From: Bacteroidia bacterium
GTDB lineage: Bacteria; Bacteroidota; Bacteroidia; Bacteroidales; Prolixibacteraceae
Reading direction: 5' to 3'
Assembly: GCA_026391295.1 (NCBI GenBank)
Contig: JAPLDS010000027.1
Location: 18,686-82,032 of the forward strand
DNA length: 63,347 bases
The notes beneath the pieces are model-generated. The model had not been told where the DNA came from. It did not search any database and saw only the letters and a program-made list of their open reading frames with translations. Position numbers and translations under genes: made by a program. Shown here one piece after another: positions 1 through 8,655 of this stretch (position 1 is the first letter of the stretch; every line of letters starts with the position of its first letter).

Positions 1-428
1 AATCAAAATTGTGGTCGCTTTACGAAATGGAAAGAACAGGCGGAGAACCAGATGTAATTGGATTGGATCAGATTAGCGGAGAATATATTTTTATTGATTG
101 CTCACCAGAGAGTCCAAAAGAACGACGAAGTCTTTGCTACGATCGCGCAGCACTTGAATCAAGAAAAGAATTCAAACCTGTAAATAATGCCATTGACATG
201 GCCCAAGCAATGGGTATTGAGCTACTCAGCGAAATCCAATACCGAGAATTGCAGCAACTAGGAGTGTTCGACACCAAAACATCGACTTGGATCAGCACCC
301 CTCCAGAGATTCGAGAACTGGGGGGAGCTCTATTTTGTGATCGCCGCTACAACACGGTCTTTACCTATCACAATGGGGCAGAGTCTTATTATGCGGCCAG
401 AGGATTCAGGGGTGTTCTTAGGGTATAA
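1..428 (+). CDS. DUF4256 family protein (5' end cut off)
   Basis: The reading frame is already open at the left edge of the window, and no ATG precedes the family-typical LWSLYEMERTGGEPDV segment, so this is the C-terminal part of a gene that starts outside. The remaining ~140 residues match the DUF4256 family in layout: ERTGGEPDVIG, ECSPESP-like DCSPESPKERRSLCYD, NAIDMAQAMGIELL, and the C-terminal GGALFCDRRYNTVF plus NGAESYYAARGFRG. The function of the family is unknown. No signal peptide or membrane segment is visible in the part present. It ends 52 bases before the next gene. The TTG at 9 is only the first start-like codon in frame and is not a credible start. Confidence 0.85.
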   Translation, partial: SKLWSLYEMERTGGEPDVIGLDQISGEYIFIDCSPESPKERRSLCYDRAALESRKEFKPVNNAIDMAQAMGIELLSEIQYRELQQLGVFDTKTSTWISTPPEIRELGGALFCDRRYNTVFTYHNGAESYYAARGFRGVLRV

Positions 429-480
429 TTATCAAGCGATATCTAGAAATTCAATTAACCAGTAACGAGATTTATAAACT

Positions 481-912
481 ATGACAACAAAGATTTTCCC
501 CTGTTTATGGTTTACTGACCAAGCTAAAGAAGCAGCCGAATATTATTGTTCTATCTTCCCAAATTCAAAAATACTTTCAGCGAATCCGATGGCCGTGGTC
601 TTTGAACTTAACAGCACCAAATTTATGTCTTTAAATGGCGGGCCTAACTACCAATTCTCGCCAGCAAATTCATACGTTATATCGTGCGAAACGCAAGCTG
701 AAATCGACCATTATTGGGATAAACTGGGAGAAGGCGGAAAATATAACAGATGCGGATGGCTCGACGATAAGTTTGGAGTGACGTGGCAAATTGTTCCATC
801 TATTTTAGGAGCACTCATGAACGACCAAGAGAAAGCTCCTAAGGTCATGTATGCCTTTATGCAGATGACTAAGTTTGATATTGAAACCTTAGTAAAAGCG
901 GCTGAAAATTAA
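481..912 (+). CDS. VOC family protein (PhnB / 3-dmu-9_3-mt type)
   Basis: A 143-residue protein with the single-domain PhnB-like vicinal-oxygen-chelate fold: FPCLWFTDQAKEAAEYYCSIFPNSKI at the N terminus, a central SYVISCETQAEIDHYWDKL strand-helix, and GWLDDKFGVTWQIVP near the end, which is the family's hallmark. Proteins of this group are annotated as 3-demethylubiquinone methyltransferase-like or glyoxalase-like, but the true reaction is usually unknown. It is soluble and cytoplasmic. Start ATG at 481. Neighbours (DUF4256 before, PhnA-like on the other strand after) give no pathway. The family call is firm, the function is open. Confidence 0.88.
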   Translation: MTTKIFPCLWFTDQAKEAAEYYCSIFPNSKILSANPMAVVFELNSTKFMSLNGGPNYQFSPANSYVISCETQAEIDHYWDKLGEGGKYNRCGWLDDKFGVTWQIVPSILGALMNDQEKAPKVMYAFMQMTKFDIETLVKAAEN

Positions 913-954
913 AAAGTATTCCCTAGCGGAGAACAGATTAATTCAGACAACCAG

Positions 955-1305
955 CTAGATTTTCCTAACAAATTCCGACTTTAAATACATCGCACCGATA
1001 CCATCAATCTTGCAAGAGATATTATGACCATCGTTGCTTTCAATAATTCGAATACCCTTTACTTTGGTTCCAGACTTTACACCTGAGGTAGAGCCTTTAA
1101 CCTTCAGATCCTTGATAATAGTAACTGAATCACCACTGTTTAACACATTGCCGTTAGCATCCAACGCAACATCGCTTAATGTTTCCGCATGGCTAGCCAA
1201 CTCCGACGGATCCCATTCCTCATTACAGTCGGGGCAAACCCATAAACTTCCATCTTGGTAGGTATTCTCAGATTTGCAGGATGGACAATTATTTTCAGTA
1301 CTCAT
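955..1305 (-). CDS. PhnA-like zinc-ribbon protein (YjdM family)
   Basis: This 116-residue protein opens with a zinc ribbon, CPSC at residues 7-10 and CPDC at 24-27, followed by the KOW-like PhnA C-terminal domain ([16 protein letters not shown], then GTKVKGIRI). The family was named for the phosphonate locus of E. coli but has no proven role in phosphonate breakdown; no phn genes are in this window. A -7 promoter element TAccTTTG lies on the minus strand at 1341-1348, about 36 bases upstream of the ATG, so it is probably transcribed alone. It is convergent with the VOC gene. Confidence 0.9.
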   Translation of the reverse strand: MSTENNCPSCKSENTYQDGSLWVCPDCNEEWDPSELASHAETLSDVALDANGNVLNSGDSVTIIKDLKVKGSTSGVKSGTKVKGIRIIESNDGHNISCKIDGIGAMYLKSEFVRKI

Positions 1306-1340
1306 ATTTTAGTTTTTAATCATTACAGTAAATTCTTCGG

Positions 1341-1348
1341 CAAAGGTA
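1341..1348 (-). promoter_or_regulatory. -7 promoter element of the PhnA-like gene
   Basis: Read on the minus strand the eight bases are TACCTTTG, an exact fit to the Bacteroidota sigma-ABfr -7 consensus TAnnTTTG. No clear -33 TTTG is found 19 bases further upstream, so the assignment rests on one box and on its position in front of the start codon at 1305. Confidence 0.5.
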
Positions 1349-1556
1349 GTGATAACAATGTTAAGTTATTTTGCAGGGACCAATATCAACAAATTCAGAA
1401 AGAATTACCCAGCCATTTTTGAAGCCAATTCTGAAGCAAAAGATGTATCAAACTGCTGTTTTACAGCGAGTCTATTTGAACAATAAAAAAAAATAACCAT
1501 CTTCGTAAAATAAGATAACGATCAAGCAACCGACTAAAACTTTAAATCCTTACTCT

Positions 1557-2375
1557 ATGATTGTTAGAAATTTAATCTTCTCGAGCTTAATATTCCTAAT
1601 CTCATTTGGCGCTCATGCCGTTCCAAAAGAGCAAAGCAAGAAAAAAATCATCATGGCAGTGTTTGCCCATCCCGACGATGAGGCTGGGACTAATGTGACC
1701 CCATTATTAGCAAAATATGCACGTGAAGGACATACCGTCTATTTAGTTTTTGCCACCAAAGGGGAACTGGGGGTAGCCAAACATGCCAATATTCCGGCAG
1801 GCGAACCATTAGCCCTTACACGGGCAGCAGAGGCAGCTTGTGCCTGTGAGCATCTTGGGATAAAACCGCCTATTCTGCTAGGTTTAGGTGACGGATCACT
1901 TTCCAAAACTTTCACAGGAAGACCGCTGCATGAGAAGCTAGATAGTTTGTTTCGCACCTACAACCCCGACATTGTGATCACCTGGGGACCGGATGGTGGC
2001 TATGGCCATATGGATCATCGTATCGTGCATGATATCGTGACCGAACTTGTGCAGTCAGGTCAGCTCTCAAAAACCAACCAACTATATTATTCTGGCATTC
2101 CCACCGAAAACTGGAAACAGACCCCTAACTTCAAAACACAAGTGCGCAAGATTGTAGAAAATTGGAATACGGTGAAGAAAGAGTATCTCACTGTTCGGAT
2201 CAAATGCACTCCCGAGGATACAGAAAAATCGATCGCCGCCATGTATTGTCATAAGTCGCAATATACCACAGAACAACTAGACGACATCAAACTTTGGATG
2301 CTCAATACAAATAGAGACACAGTCTATCTCCGCCCATTTAAGGCACAAGAAAAAATAATATATCGATTGTTTTAA
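1557..2375 (+). CDS. Secreted PIG-L family deacetylase
   Basis: A 272-residue protein with a signal peptide (residues 1-21, hydrophobic LIFSSLIFLISFGAHA) and the PIG-L/LmbE N-acetylglucosaminyl deacetylase domain. The zinc motif AHPDDE is at residues 37-42, and the downstream HMDH motif (GYGHMDHRIVHD) supplies the third ligand. Family members hydrolyse N-acetyl groups from GlcNAc-containing or related amide substrates; export suggests an extracellular or periplasmic glycan. It lies 33 bases upstream of the YjdF-like gene and close to a sialidase-fold protein and a GH43-like protein, which fits a small glycan-use locus. The actual substrate cannot be read from the sequence. Confidence 0.88.
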   Translation: MIVRNLIFSSLIFLISFGAHAVPKEQSKKKIIMAVFAHPDDEAGTNVTPLLAKYAREGHTVYLVFATKGELGVAKHANIPAGEPLALTRAAEAACACEHLGIKPPILLGLGDGSLSKTFTGRPLHEKLDSLFRTYNPDIVITWGPDGGYGHMDHRIVHDIVTELVQSGQLSKTNQLYYSGIPTENWKQTPNFKTQVRKIVENWNTVKKEYLTVRIKCTPEDTEKSIAAMYCHKSQYTTEQLDDIKLWMLNTNRDTVYLRPFKAQEKIIYRLF

Positions 2376-2408
2376 GAAGAAACAACTTTAACTAAAACGC
2401 AACCTTCG

Positions 2409-3026
2409 ATGAATAAAAACACCGACATGAGAAAATACTGGATATTAGTGGGTTTATTCTTAGCAGTCATGATCGTATCGGCCATTCATCCGCACGATTA
2501 TTTCACCTGGACATTAGAAGTATTCCCTGCTATCTTAGGTTTTTTGACCCTCTGTTTGACGTTTAACCAATTTCGCTTCTCAACGTTTACCTATTCGTTG
2601 ATTCTGATCCATTGCACCATCTTATTCATAGGAGGACATTACACCTATGCACAAGTTCCGGTTTTTGATTGGATAAAAGAGGTGTTTCATCAAAGCAGAA
2701 ACAACTATGATAAAGTAGGTCATTTTGCTCAAGGGTTTATTCCCGCTGCCATCACACGCGAATTATTGATCCGTAAAGAGATTGTTAAATCCAACAATTG
2801 GATCGCCTTTTTCACCGTCTGTATCTGCCTAAGCATAAGCGTACTTTACGAATTTATCGAATGGTTTGTAGCCATTGTTTCGGGTCAATCATCGGAAGCC
2901 TTTTTAGGAACACAAGGAGATGTCTGGGACACCCAATCGGATATGCTTTTCGCGTTGATTGGTGCAACCTGCATGGTAGTTTTCATAGCTAAAATACAGG
3001 ATAAGCAAATCAATAAGACAATATGA
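2409..3026 (+). CDS. DUF2238 / YjdF-like integral membrane protein
   Basis: This 205-residue protein has about six hydrophobic segments and the YjdF (DUF2238) pattern: a RNNYDKVGHFAQGF segment in mid-protein, ITRELLIRK, LYEFIEWF, and near the end GTQGDVWDTQSDMLFALIGA. The conserved acidic and histidine residues sit near membrane ends. The function of the family is unknown. Its stop overlaps the start of the next gene by four bases (ATGA at 3023-3026), so the two are translationally coupled even though the next protein is secreted and unrelated. The ATG at 2409 is used here; an ATG at 2427 is also possible. Confidence 0.85.
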   Translation: MNKNTDMRKYWILVGLFLAVMIVSAIHPHDYFTWTLEVFPAILGFLTLCLTFNQFRFSTFTYSLILIHCTILFIGGHYTYAQVPVFDWIKEVFHQSRNNYDKVGHFAQGFIPAAITRELLIRKEIVKSNNWIAFFTVCICLSISVLYEFIEWFVAIVSGQSSEAFLGTQGDVWDTQSDMLFALIGATCMVVFIAKIQDKQINKTI

Positions 3027-4264
3027 TAAAATCACCGACTCTACAATTCCTAATCTTTTTCTTCCTGATTGCACTTAAGCTTATAGGCCAAGAACAACTT
3101 AAAGATCGAGATTCGACCACCATGTTAAAGGGTGATTGGTTCGTTCATTCAAAGGATATAAACTTCGAGAAATTACCACGAATTCCGTTACAACGATCCA
3201 CGGTTAATGATGTGCGAGCAATTGGCACAAATTATCAAACTTTCAAGGAGGCCGCAACAAGTGGAGGATGCAATCAGCATAATTATCTAACCTATTACAA
3301 GGGATTATATTGGTGCATGTGGAGTGATGGACCAGGCGTTGAAGACCGTGTTGGTCAGGTTGTTAAATATGCCACAAGTCGGGATGGATTAAAGTGGAGC
3401 AATCCGAAGTTTATTACCGACTATCCACCTAATTCAGCTCCCGGGTCTCCCTATTACAATACCAGAAATAAAAATGGATTTCGCTGGATCTCAAGAGGCT
3501 TCTGGCAGCGCAATGGAGAATTATTGGCTTTAGCCTCCTTAGACGAAGCAGCAGAATTTTTTGGTCCAAGTCTACAGCTAAGAGCCTTTCATTGGGTTGA
3601 AAAATTAAAGAGATGGGAAGATTTTGGACTGGTCTCGAACAACACAATAAATAATTTTTCTCCTGAAAAAATCGCAACTGGCGAATGGTTACTATCAAGA
3701 AGAACCTATGACTATAAGACTCGAGGGGTTGATTTTCTAGTCGGAGGGACCAAAAACATCAACGACTGGCAATCGTTTCCGGTGTTTGGATCAGCAAGTG
3801 AACTGGAGGCAGAAGAGCCATTTTGGTGGATACTACCTGATGGAAAAAGCTTAATGGCACTCTTTCGAGACAATCGAAAAGGGGGTTACCTATTTCGTTC
3901 GTTCTCTTCTGACAATGCTCGATCATGGAGTCATCCAGTCCAAACCAACTTTCCAGATGCCACATCTAAATTTCATGGTATTAGATTAAAAGATGGCAGA
4001 TATGTAATGGTGTCAAATCCCAATCCAAAGCAAAGGGATCCATTAGTGCTTTCAGTAAGCGATGACGGTCAAACATTCACAAAGATGGGTTATTTGGTTG
4101 GTGGAGGCCGTGTTGAATATCCTCATATGATAGAACACAAGGGGTATATTCTTATTGCATTTAACAGTTATATCAAACAAAAAATTGAAGTGCTTAAAGT
4201 CAGAATAGCTGATTTAGATAAGCTTGACATGAAGAGCTATTCAAACCAGAAAATTCAAAATTAG
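3023..4264 (+). CDS. Secreted sialidase-fold (BNR/Asp-box) protein
   Basis: A 413-residue protein with an N-terminal signal peptide (FLIFFFLIALKLIG) and a beta-propeller of the sialidase superfamily. Asp-box-like turns are visible as SRDGLKWSNP (about residue 122), SSDNARSWSHP (about 300) and SDDGQTFTKM (about 350). Sialidases, rhamnosidases and some lyases share this fold, and I cannot see a full arginine triad, so the substrate is open. It is the second gene of a tight operon (YjdF-like, this gene, GH43-like), with 14 bases to the next gene. Being exported and next to a GH43-like propeller, it probably acts on a polysaccharide or glycoconjugate in the periplasm or outside. Confidence 0.75.
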   Translation: MIKSPTLQFLIFFFLIALKLIGQEQLKDRDSTTMLKGDWFVHSKDINFEKLPRIPLQRSTVNDVRAIGTNYQTFKEAATSGGCNQHNYLTYYKGLYWCMWSDGPGVEDRVGQVVKYATSRDGLKWSNPKFITDYPPNSAPGSPYYNTRNKNGFRWISRGFWQRNGELLALASLDEAAEFFGPSLQLRAFHWVEKLKRWEDFGLVSNNTINNFSPEKIATGEWLLSRRTYDYKTRGVDFLVGGTKNINDWQSFPVFGSASELEAEEPFWWILPDGKSLMALFRDNRKGGYLFRSFSSDNARSWSHPVQTNFPDATSKFHGIRLKDGRYVMVSNPNPKQRDPLVLSVSDDGQTFTKMGYLVGGGRVEYPHMIEHKGYILIAFNSYIKQKIEVLKVRIADLDKLDMKSYSNQKIQN

Positions 4265-4278
4265 CAATACAATTAATT

Positions 4279-5256
4279 ATGAAACGACAAAGAATCATAT
4301 TATTGATTTTTGCGAGCTTAATTACCATCAACATAAAATCCCAAACTTTAAAATTTGAATATGAAAAAACCGCACCTAACAGCGGATTTCAAATGGAGGG
4401 GTATTGGGTCTGGTGCGGATCGGCGATAAAAGTTGGATCTACGTATCATCTCTTTGCCTCGAGGTGGCCTAAGACAGGTAAGTTCCCAGAGGGCTACCGG
4501 ACAAACTCTGAAATCGTGCGTGCCTCTTCAAAATCACCCTCTGGACCATGGAAATTTGAGGAAGTAGTCATTGGCGAACGAGAGTCTAAATTTTGGGATT
4601 CCAATATGGCTCACAACCCGACTATCCATAAAATTGGGCATGAATATGTGCTGTTTTATATTGGAAGCGATTTCTCAACATTACAAAATAACTCAAAAGC
4701 CCTCTTGCGACGGGTGGGCTATGCAAAATCAAAATCTATCACTGGTCCATGGAAACGTTCCGACGAACCATTGATCGCAACAGAATCGAATAACCCTGCC
4801 CTATTGGTTGAAAAAGAGGGAGTAAAACTGATGTACCGCGACTCAAAATTAAAAGTACATCTAGCACAATCAAAAAACTTTCAAGGGCCATACAAACTTT
4901 TAAATGACAACTGCTGGCCTGATGCACCGCTAGAGGATTTCTACCTTTTTAGTTTCAACAACCAAACCCATCTGATTTGTGAAGACAATGTTGGTCAAGT
5001 TAGTGGTCATGTAAGATGGGGAATTCACCTAACCTCAAAAGATGGCGTTAGTGCCTGGGAGAAAGGTGATCCCGTGATCGCTTACAATCATGACATTGAA
5101 CTTACGAACGGCGAAATCCTCCATTGCAACAGACGTGAACGACCTCAACTATTAATCGAAAACAATAGAATTACCTATTTGATCACTTCAGTATTTGATG
5201 GAAAGAACTCCTGGAGTCAGCCCGTAAAACTAAAAAATCCACTTAAGATTAAATGA
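4279..5256 (+). CDS. Secreted GH43-like five-bladed propeller glycosidase
   Basis: A 325-residue protein with a signal peptide (IILLIFASLITINIKS) followed by a GH43/GH117-like beta-propeller. The N-terminal block MEGYWVWCGSAIKVGSTYHL, the FASRWPKTGKFPEGYRTNSE segment, AHNPTIHKIGHEYVLFYIGS and the late ELTNGEILHCNRRERPQLL are typical of a group of Bacteroidota and Planctomycetota proteins annotated as family-43-like glycosyl hydrolases. Its substrate is not known; pairing with a sialidase-fold protein suggests a shared glycan target. It is the last gene of the operon. Confidence 0.75.
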   Translation: MKRQRIILLIFASLITINIKSQTLKFEYEKTAPNSGFQMEGYWVWCGSAIKVGSTYHLFASRWPKTGKFPEGYRTNSEIVRASSKSPSGPWKFEEVVIGERESKFWDSNMAHNPTIHKIGHEYVLFYIGSDFSTLQNNSKALLRRVGYAKSKSITGPWKRSDEPLIATESNNPALLVEKEGVKLMYRDSKLKVHLAQSKNFQGPYKLLNDNCWPDAPLEDFYLFSFNNQTHLICEDNVGQVSGHVRWGIHLTSKDGVSAWEKGDPVIAYNHDIELTNGEILHCNRRERPQLLIENNRITYLITSVFDGKNSWSQPVKLKNPLKIK

Positions 5257-5334
5257 GTTAGCAAATTTTGAGCCAACGAAATAGAATAAACTTTTAATTA
5301 AAACTGTTTCCGATCTTAAGGTTCAGCAAATTAT

Positions 5335-5342
5335 TAATTTTG
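5335..5342 (+). promoter_or_regulatory. -7 promoter element directly before the RsmH-like gene
   Basis: TAATTTTG fits TAnnTTTG exactly and ends only five bases before the ATG at 5348. With the usual spacing from this box to the transcription start (about seven bases), the message would begin at or next to the start codon. No good -33 box at 19 bases was found, so this rests on one element. Confidence 0.45.
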
Positions 5343-5347
5343 CAGCT

Positions 5348-6397
5348 ATGGATGAGCTAGCACCAAAACCACTTCGTCGGATTCGTTACAAAGGGACGCA
5401 TCCCAAAATATTTCAAGAGAAATATAAGGAACTTAAACCTGAGCAGTACGCCGACGACATCGCCAAAGTGATGCAACAAGGGCGTACGCCAGCCGGAATG
5501 CACCGTTCGATTTGTGTGAACGAGATTATGGAATTTCTGCAGGTAACACCTGGCCAGACTGGGTTAGATGCGACATTGGGTTATGGAGGTCATAGCCTAG
5601 AGATACTGAAGAAATTAACTCCTGGCGGAAAACTTTATGCGACGGATGTCGATCCCTTTGAGCTGCCGCGAACAAAAGAACGACTAGCCTCATTTGGTTA
5701 TGGATCGGACATACTGATTACAAAACAGCTAAACTTTTCGCAGATTAATCAGATCACGGCTGAAGCCGGACCGTTAAATTTTGTCCTTGCCGACCTGGGT
5801 GTCTCCTCGATGCAGATCGACAATCCGGCACGCGGGTTCTCCTTTAAGTTTGAAGGACCATTAGATCTGAGACTGAATCCTCAGGTAGGGCTTTCGGCTG
5901 CAGAACTTTTAGAAACCCTTAACCAGAGAGAGCTAGAAGAACTCTTGGTCTTAAATTCTGACGAACCCTATCATGAGCCCATCGCTACAGCTATTCTGGC
6001 TAAATTAATAAAGAAAAGACCCGTTAACACAACCATACATCTGAAAGAGATCATCGCTGAAGCGCTTGATTTCCTTCCGGAGGAGACGCACAAAGAAGAG
6101 GTTAAAAAGGCATGCCAACGGTGTTTTCAAGCGTTGCGCATCGAGGTCAACAATGAGTTTGGCGCCTTAGACCAACTTCTTGAAAACTTACCTGATGCAT
6201 TGATCTCAGGCGGACGAGTAGCCATTCTCTCTTTTCATTCGGGCGAAGATCGACGTGTGAAAAAATCATTTCAACGGTTATTCCGTGAGGGGGTATATCT
6301 GGATGTGGCTCCAGACCCTATTCGTCCTACTGTTGAAGAGTGTAGCACAAATCCACGCGCGCGTTCAGCAAAATTACGATGGGCGACTAAAGCCTAA
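5348..6397 (+). CDS. RsmH-family 16S rRNA C1402-N4-type methyltransferase with N-terminal extension
   Basis: The 349 residues contain the full RsmH/MraW layout: SAM loop DATLGYGGHS (about residue 74), ADLGVSSMQIDNPARGFSF (about 149), FQALRIEVNNEFGALDQLL (about 263), LSFHSGEDRRVK (about 296) and the C-terminal NPRARSAKLRWATK. RsmH methylates N4 of C1402 in 16S rRNA, in the decoding centre. Two things differ from ordinary RsmH: about 48 extra N-terminal residues with a basic GTHPKIFQEKYKEL segment, and a location far from mraZ/ftsL/ftsI. It is alone between glycan genes. It may be a second paralogue or a relocated sole copy; the window cannot decide. The core would begin near Met50 (MHRSICVNEIMEFL), but the extension keeps conserved-looking motifs, so the upstream ATG is preferred. 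Confidence 0.85.
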   Translation: MDELAPKPLRRIRYKGTHPKIFQEKYKELKPEQYADDIAKVMQQGRTPAGMHRSICVNEIMEFLQVTPGQTGLDATLGYGGHSLEILKKLTPGGKLYATDVDPFELPRTKERLASFGYGSDILITKQLNFSQINQITAEAGPLNFVLADLGVSSMQIDNPARGFSFKFEGPLDLRLNPQVGLSAAELLETLNQRELEELLVLNSDEPYHEPIATAILAKLIKKRPVNTTIHLKEIIAEALDFLPEETHKEEVKKACQRCFQALRIEVNNEFGALDQLLENLPDALISGGRVAILSFHSGEDRRVKKSFQRLFREGVYLDVAPDPIRPTVEECSTNPRARSAKLRWATKA

Positions 6398-6453
6398 AAT
6401 TGATTACTTTCCCCCAAAAATCAGACAACTGGAAAACCTCATAAAACAAACCC

Positions 6454-8448
6454 ATGAAACGGAAAATTACCCTCGTCCTATTAGTTATTGTTCTAATAAA
6501 TAGCATAACCTATAGCGCAACACCAGCTCAGGATAAGATGAAATGGTGGAAAGATGCCAAGTTTGGGATGTTTATTCACTGGGGACTCTATAGTATCCCA
6601 GCGGGCGAATGGAAAGGGACAAAAACCAAGATCGGAGAGACAACTGAATGGATTCAAACATATATGAAGATCCCCGTAGCTGACTATAAAGCCCTTGCTG
6701 CGCAATTTAATCCAACTCAGTTTAATGCCGATGAGTTTGTCCGGATTGCCAAAGATGCTGGGATGAAATATATGGTACTAACCTCTAAGCATCATGAAGG
6801 TTTTGCCATGTTTAAATCGTCTGACCCCTTTAATGTCGTGGATGCCACTCCTTATAAACGAGATATTGTAAAAGCTCTTTCTGAGGCTTGCAAGAAGCAA
6901 GGAATGCATTTCGGACTCTATTATTCACAGGCACAAGACTGGAATCACCCTGGAGGAATTGCTTGCGCAGGCCACTGGGACAAAGCGCAGGAGGGCAGTT
7001 TCGACGACTACCTCGATAAAGTAGCAGTCCCTCAAATAAAAGAGATCTTAGCTAGCTACAAACCTGAAATACTCTGGTGGGATACCCCTTGTGAAATGAC
7101 CTTAGCCCGTGCGGCAAAATTTGCTCCGACCTTAGCACTCTATCCAAATCTAATTGTCAATAATCGACTTTGCGAAGGGATAGCTGGGGATTTAGAGACC
7201 CCAGAGCAGTTTATCCCTGCCACAGGCTTTCCAGGAAAAAACTGGGAGTCGTGCATGACCATGAATACCACCTGGGGCTTCGGCGCCAACGACCACAACT
7301 GGAAATCGCCAGAGTCTATAATTCGTAACCTTATAGATATTGCCTCTAAAGGGGGAAATTATCTTCTGAATGTCGGTCCAACTTCAAAGGGCTTAATCCC
7401 TACCCCATCTATCGAACGACTAAAAGAGGTTGGAACCTGGATGAAGTCAAATGGAGATGGGATCTACGGTACCACGGCGAGTCCATTTCGCAATTTAGAC
7501 TGGGGACGTTGTACGGTGAAAAAAGTTGGAGGCAAAAATCTAATCTACCTGCACATTTTCGATTTCCCCAAAGATGGGATCCTTCATATACCGGGCTTAG
7601 CCAGTAAAATTGATACGGCTTATTTATTAAAAGATAAATCGATCAAATTTAAAACTGAATTAGCTGTCAATTACCTAAATGTTTTTCTTCCAGAAAACAT
7701 CAAACAACTATTTGCAACAACGATCGTGTTAGAAACTAGCGAACAGGTTCTGGTTTATAATGGACCTGAGATAAAGGCAAATTATGCCATTTTCAATGAT
7801 CTAGCTACATTTGAAATAACCTCCGATATCCCAGAAGCGAGTATTCATTATACCACGGATGGTTCAATACCAACAAATAAATCGGCCATTGCCAAAGGAC
7901 AAATATCCTTTAGCTCTCCCTCAACATTTACGATTAAGACACTTTGCTTTAAAAATGGGAAAGCCGTAAGTGGACTGACTGAAAAGACACTAATCAAGGA
8001 GAGTCCAATCGCCAGTACTAAGATTCAAAGTTCTAAGTCTGGATTGACATATTGCTATTACGAAGGAGTTTGGGGTCAACTGCCAGATTTTAAAACTCTA
8101 AAACCCATCGAATCAGGAACAACTCCAGATCTAGACTTAAGTGTAAAAAAGCGGAATAACGACTATGCCATAACCTTTAAAGGTTTTCTTAATGTTCCTG
8201 CGACTAAGGTGTATAAACTTATACTTAGCTCGAATGACGGATCGAAGTTGATTATTTCAGGAAGAACACTTTCAAATGATGGCTTACATGGACTGGAGGC
8301 CAAATCGATCGATGTCGTTTTGGAAAAAGGTCTTCACCCTCTTGAAATCGAATTTTTTCAAGCAGGTGGCGGTGATGGACTGAAATTAGAATGGGAATCA
8401 GACAGGAATAAAAGGGAGATTCTACAACCATCAAATCTACTGCATTAA
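6454..8448 (+). CDS. Alpha-L-fucosidase (GH29) with chitobiase-like C-terminal and PA14 domains
   Basis: A 664-residue exported enzyme. After a signal peptide (residues 1-21) comes the GH29 barrel: WWKDAKFGMFIHWGLYSIPAGEW at 31-53, TSKHHEGFAMF at 110-120, and the nucleophile region EILWWDTP with Asp210. A beta-sandwich follows, then a chitobiase/hexosaminidase C-terminal-like segment (YTTDGSIPT, about 468-505) and a PA14 domain (about 535-660, with SSNDGSKLIISG and GGGDGLKLEWE), which usually binds carbohydrate. GH29 releases alpha-L-fucose by retention from glycoproteins or algal polysaccharides. It is 56 bases after the RsmH-like gene. A hairpin at 8454-8475 follows the stop. The fucose specificity is the family default and untested here. 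Confidence 0.93.
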   Translation: MKRKITLVLLVIVLINSITYSATPAQDKMKWWKDAKFGMFIHWGLYSIPAGEWKGTKTKIGETTEWIQTYMKIPVADYKALAAQFNPTQFNADEFVRIAKDAGMKYMVLTSKHHEGFAMFKSSDPFNVVDATPYKRDIVKALSEACKKQGMHFGLYYSQAQDWNHPGGIACAGHWDKAQEGSFDDYLDKVAVPQIKEILASYKPEILWWDTPCEMTLARAAKFAPTLALYPNLIVNNRLCEGIAGDLETPEQFIPATGFPGKNWESCMTMNTTWGFGANDHNWKSPESIIRNLIDIASKGGNYLLNVGPTSKGLIPTPSIERLKEVGTWMKSNGDGIYGTTASPFRNLDWGRCTVKKVGGKNLIYLHIFDFPKDGILHIPGLASKIDTAYLLKDKSIKFKTELAVNYLNVFLPENIKQLFATTIVLETSEQVLVYNGPEIKANYAIFNDLATFEITSDIPEASIHYTTDGSIPTNKSAIAKGQISFSSPSTFTIKTLCFKNGKAVSGLTEKTLIKESPIASTKIQSSKSGLTYCYYEGVWGQLPDFKTLKPIESGTTPDLDLSVKKRNNDYAITFKGFLNVPATKVYKLILSSNDGSKLIISGRTLSNDGLHGLEAKSIDVVLEKGLHPLEIEFFQAGGGDGLKLEWESDRNKREILQPSNLLH

Positions 8449-8453
8449 ATTTC

Positions 8454-8475
8454 TTAGGTCATTTTGCATGACCTA
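8454..8475 (+). other. Perfect 8-bp hairpin after the fucosidase gene
   Basis: TAGGTCAT and ATGACCTA form an 8-bp stem with a five-base loop seven bases after the GH29 stop codon. It lacks a following T tract, so it may be an RNA-stabilising hairpin or a weak terminator; the call is only that the inverted repeat is there. Confidence 0.4.
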
Positions 8476-8655
8476 CATTCGTGTATTTATCACTAATCTA
8501 GGCCTTCAACGTTTGTCTTTTGCAAAGTAAAATTCAAATATCATGACATAGAAACTATTATTTCGTATATTTAACTGACTGGAAACACGTTGCAAGAACA
8601 ACTTCTACTAGGCAACAACCCACTCCTTTCAAGGGCTACTTAATACTGGCAGAAC

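Noticed and set aside
6285-6503. A 72-codon frame spanning the RsmH-like and fucosidase genes
   Set aside because: It overlaps the end of one real gene and the signal peptide of the next in another frame, without protein-like composition.
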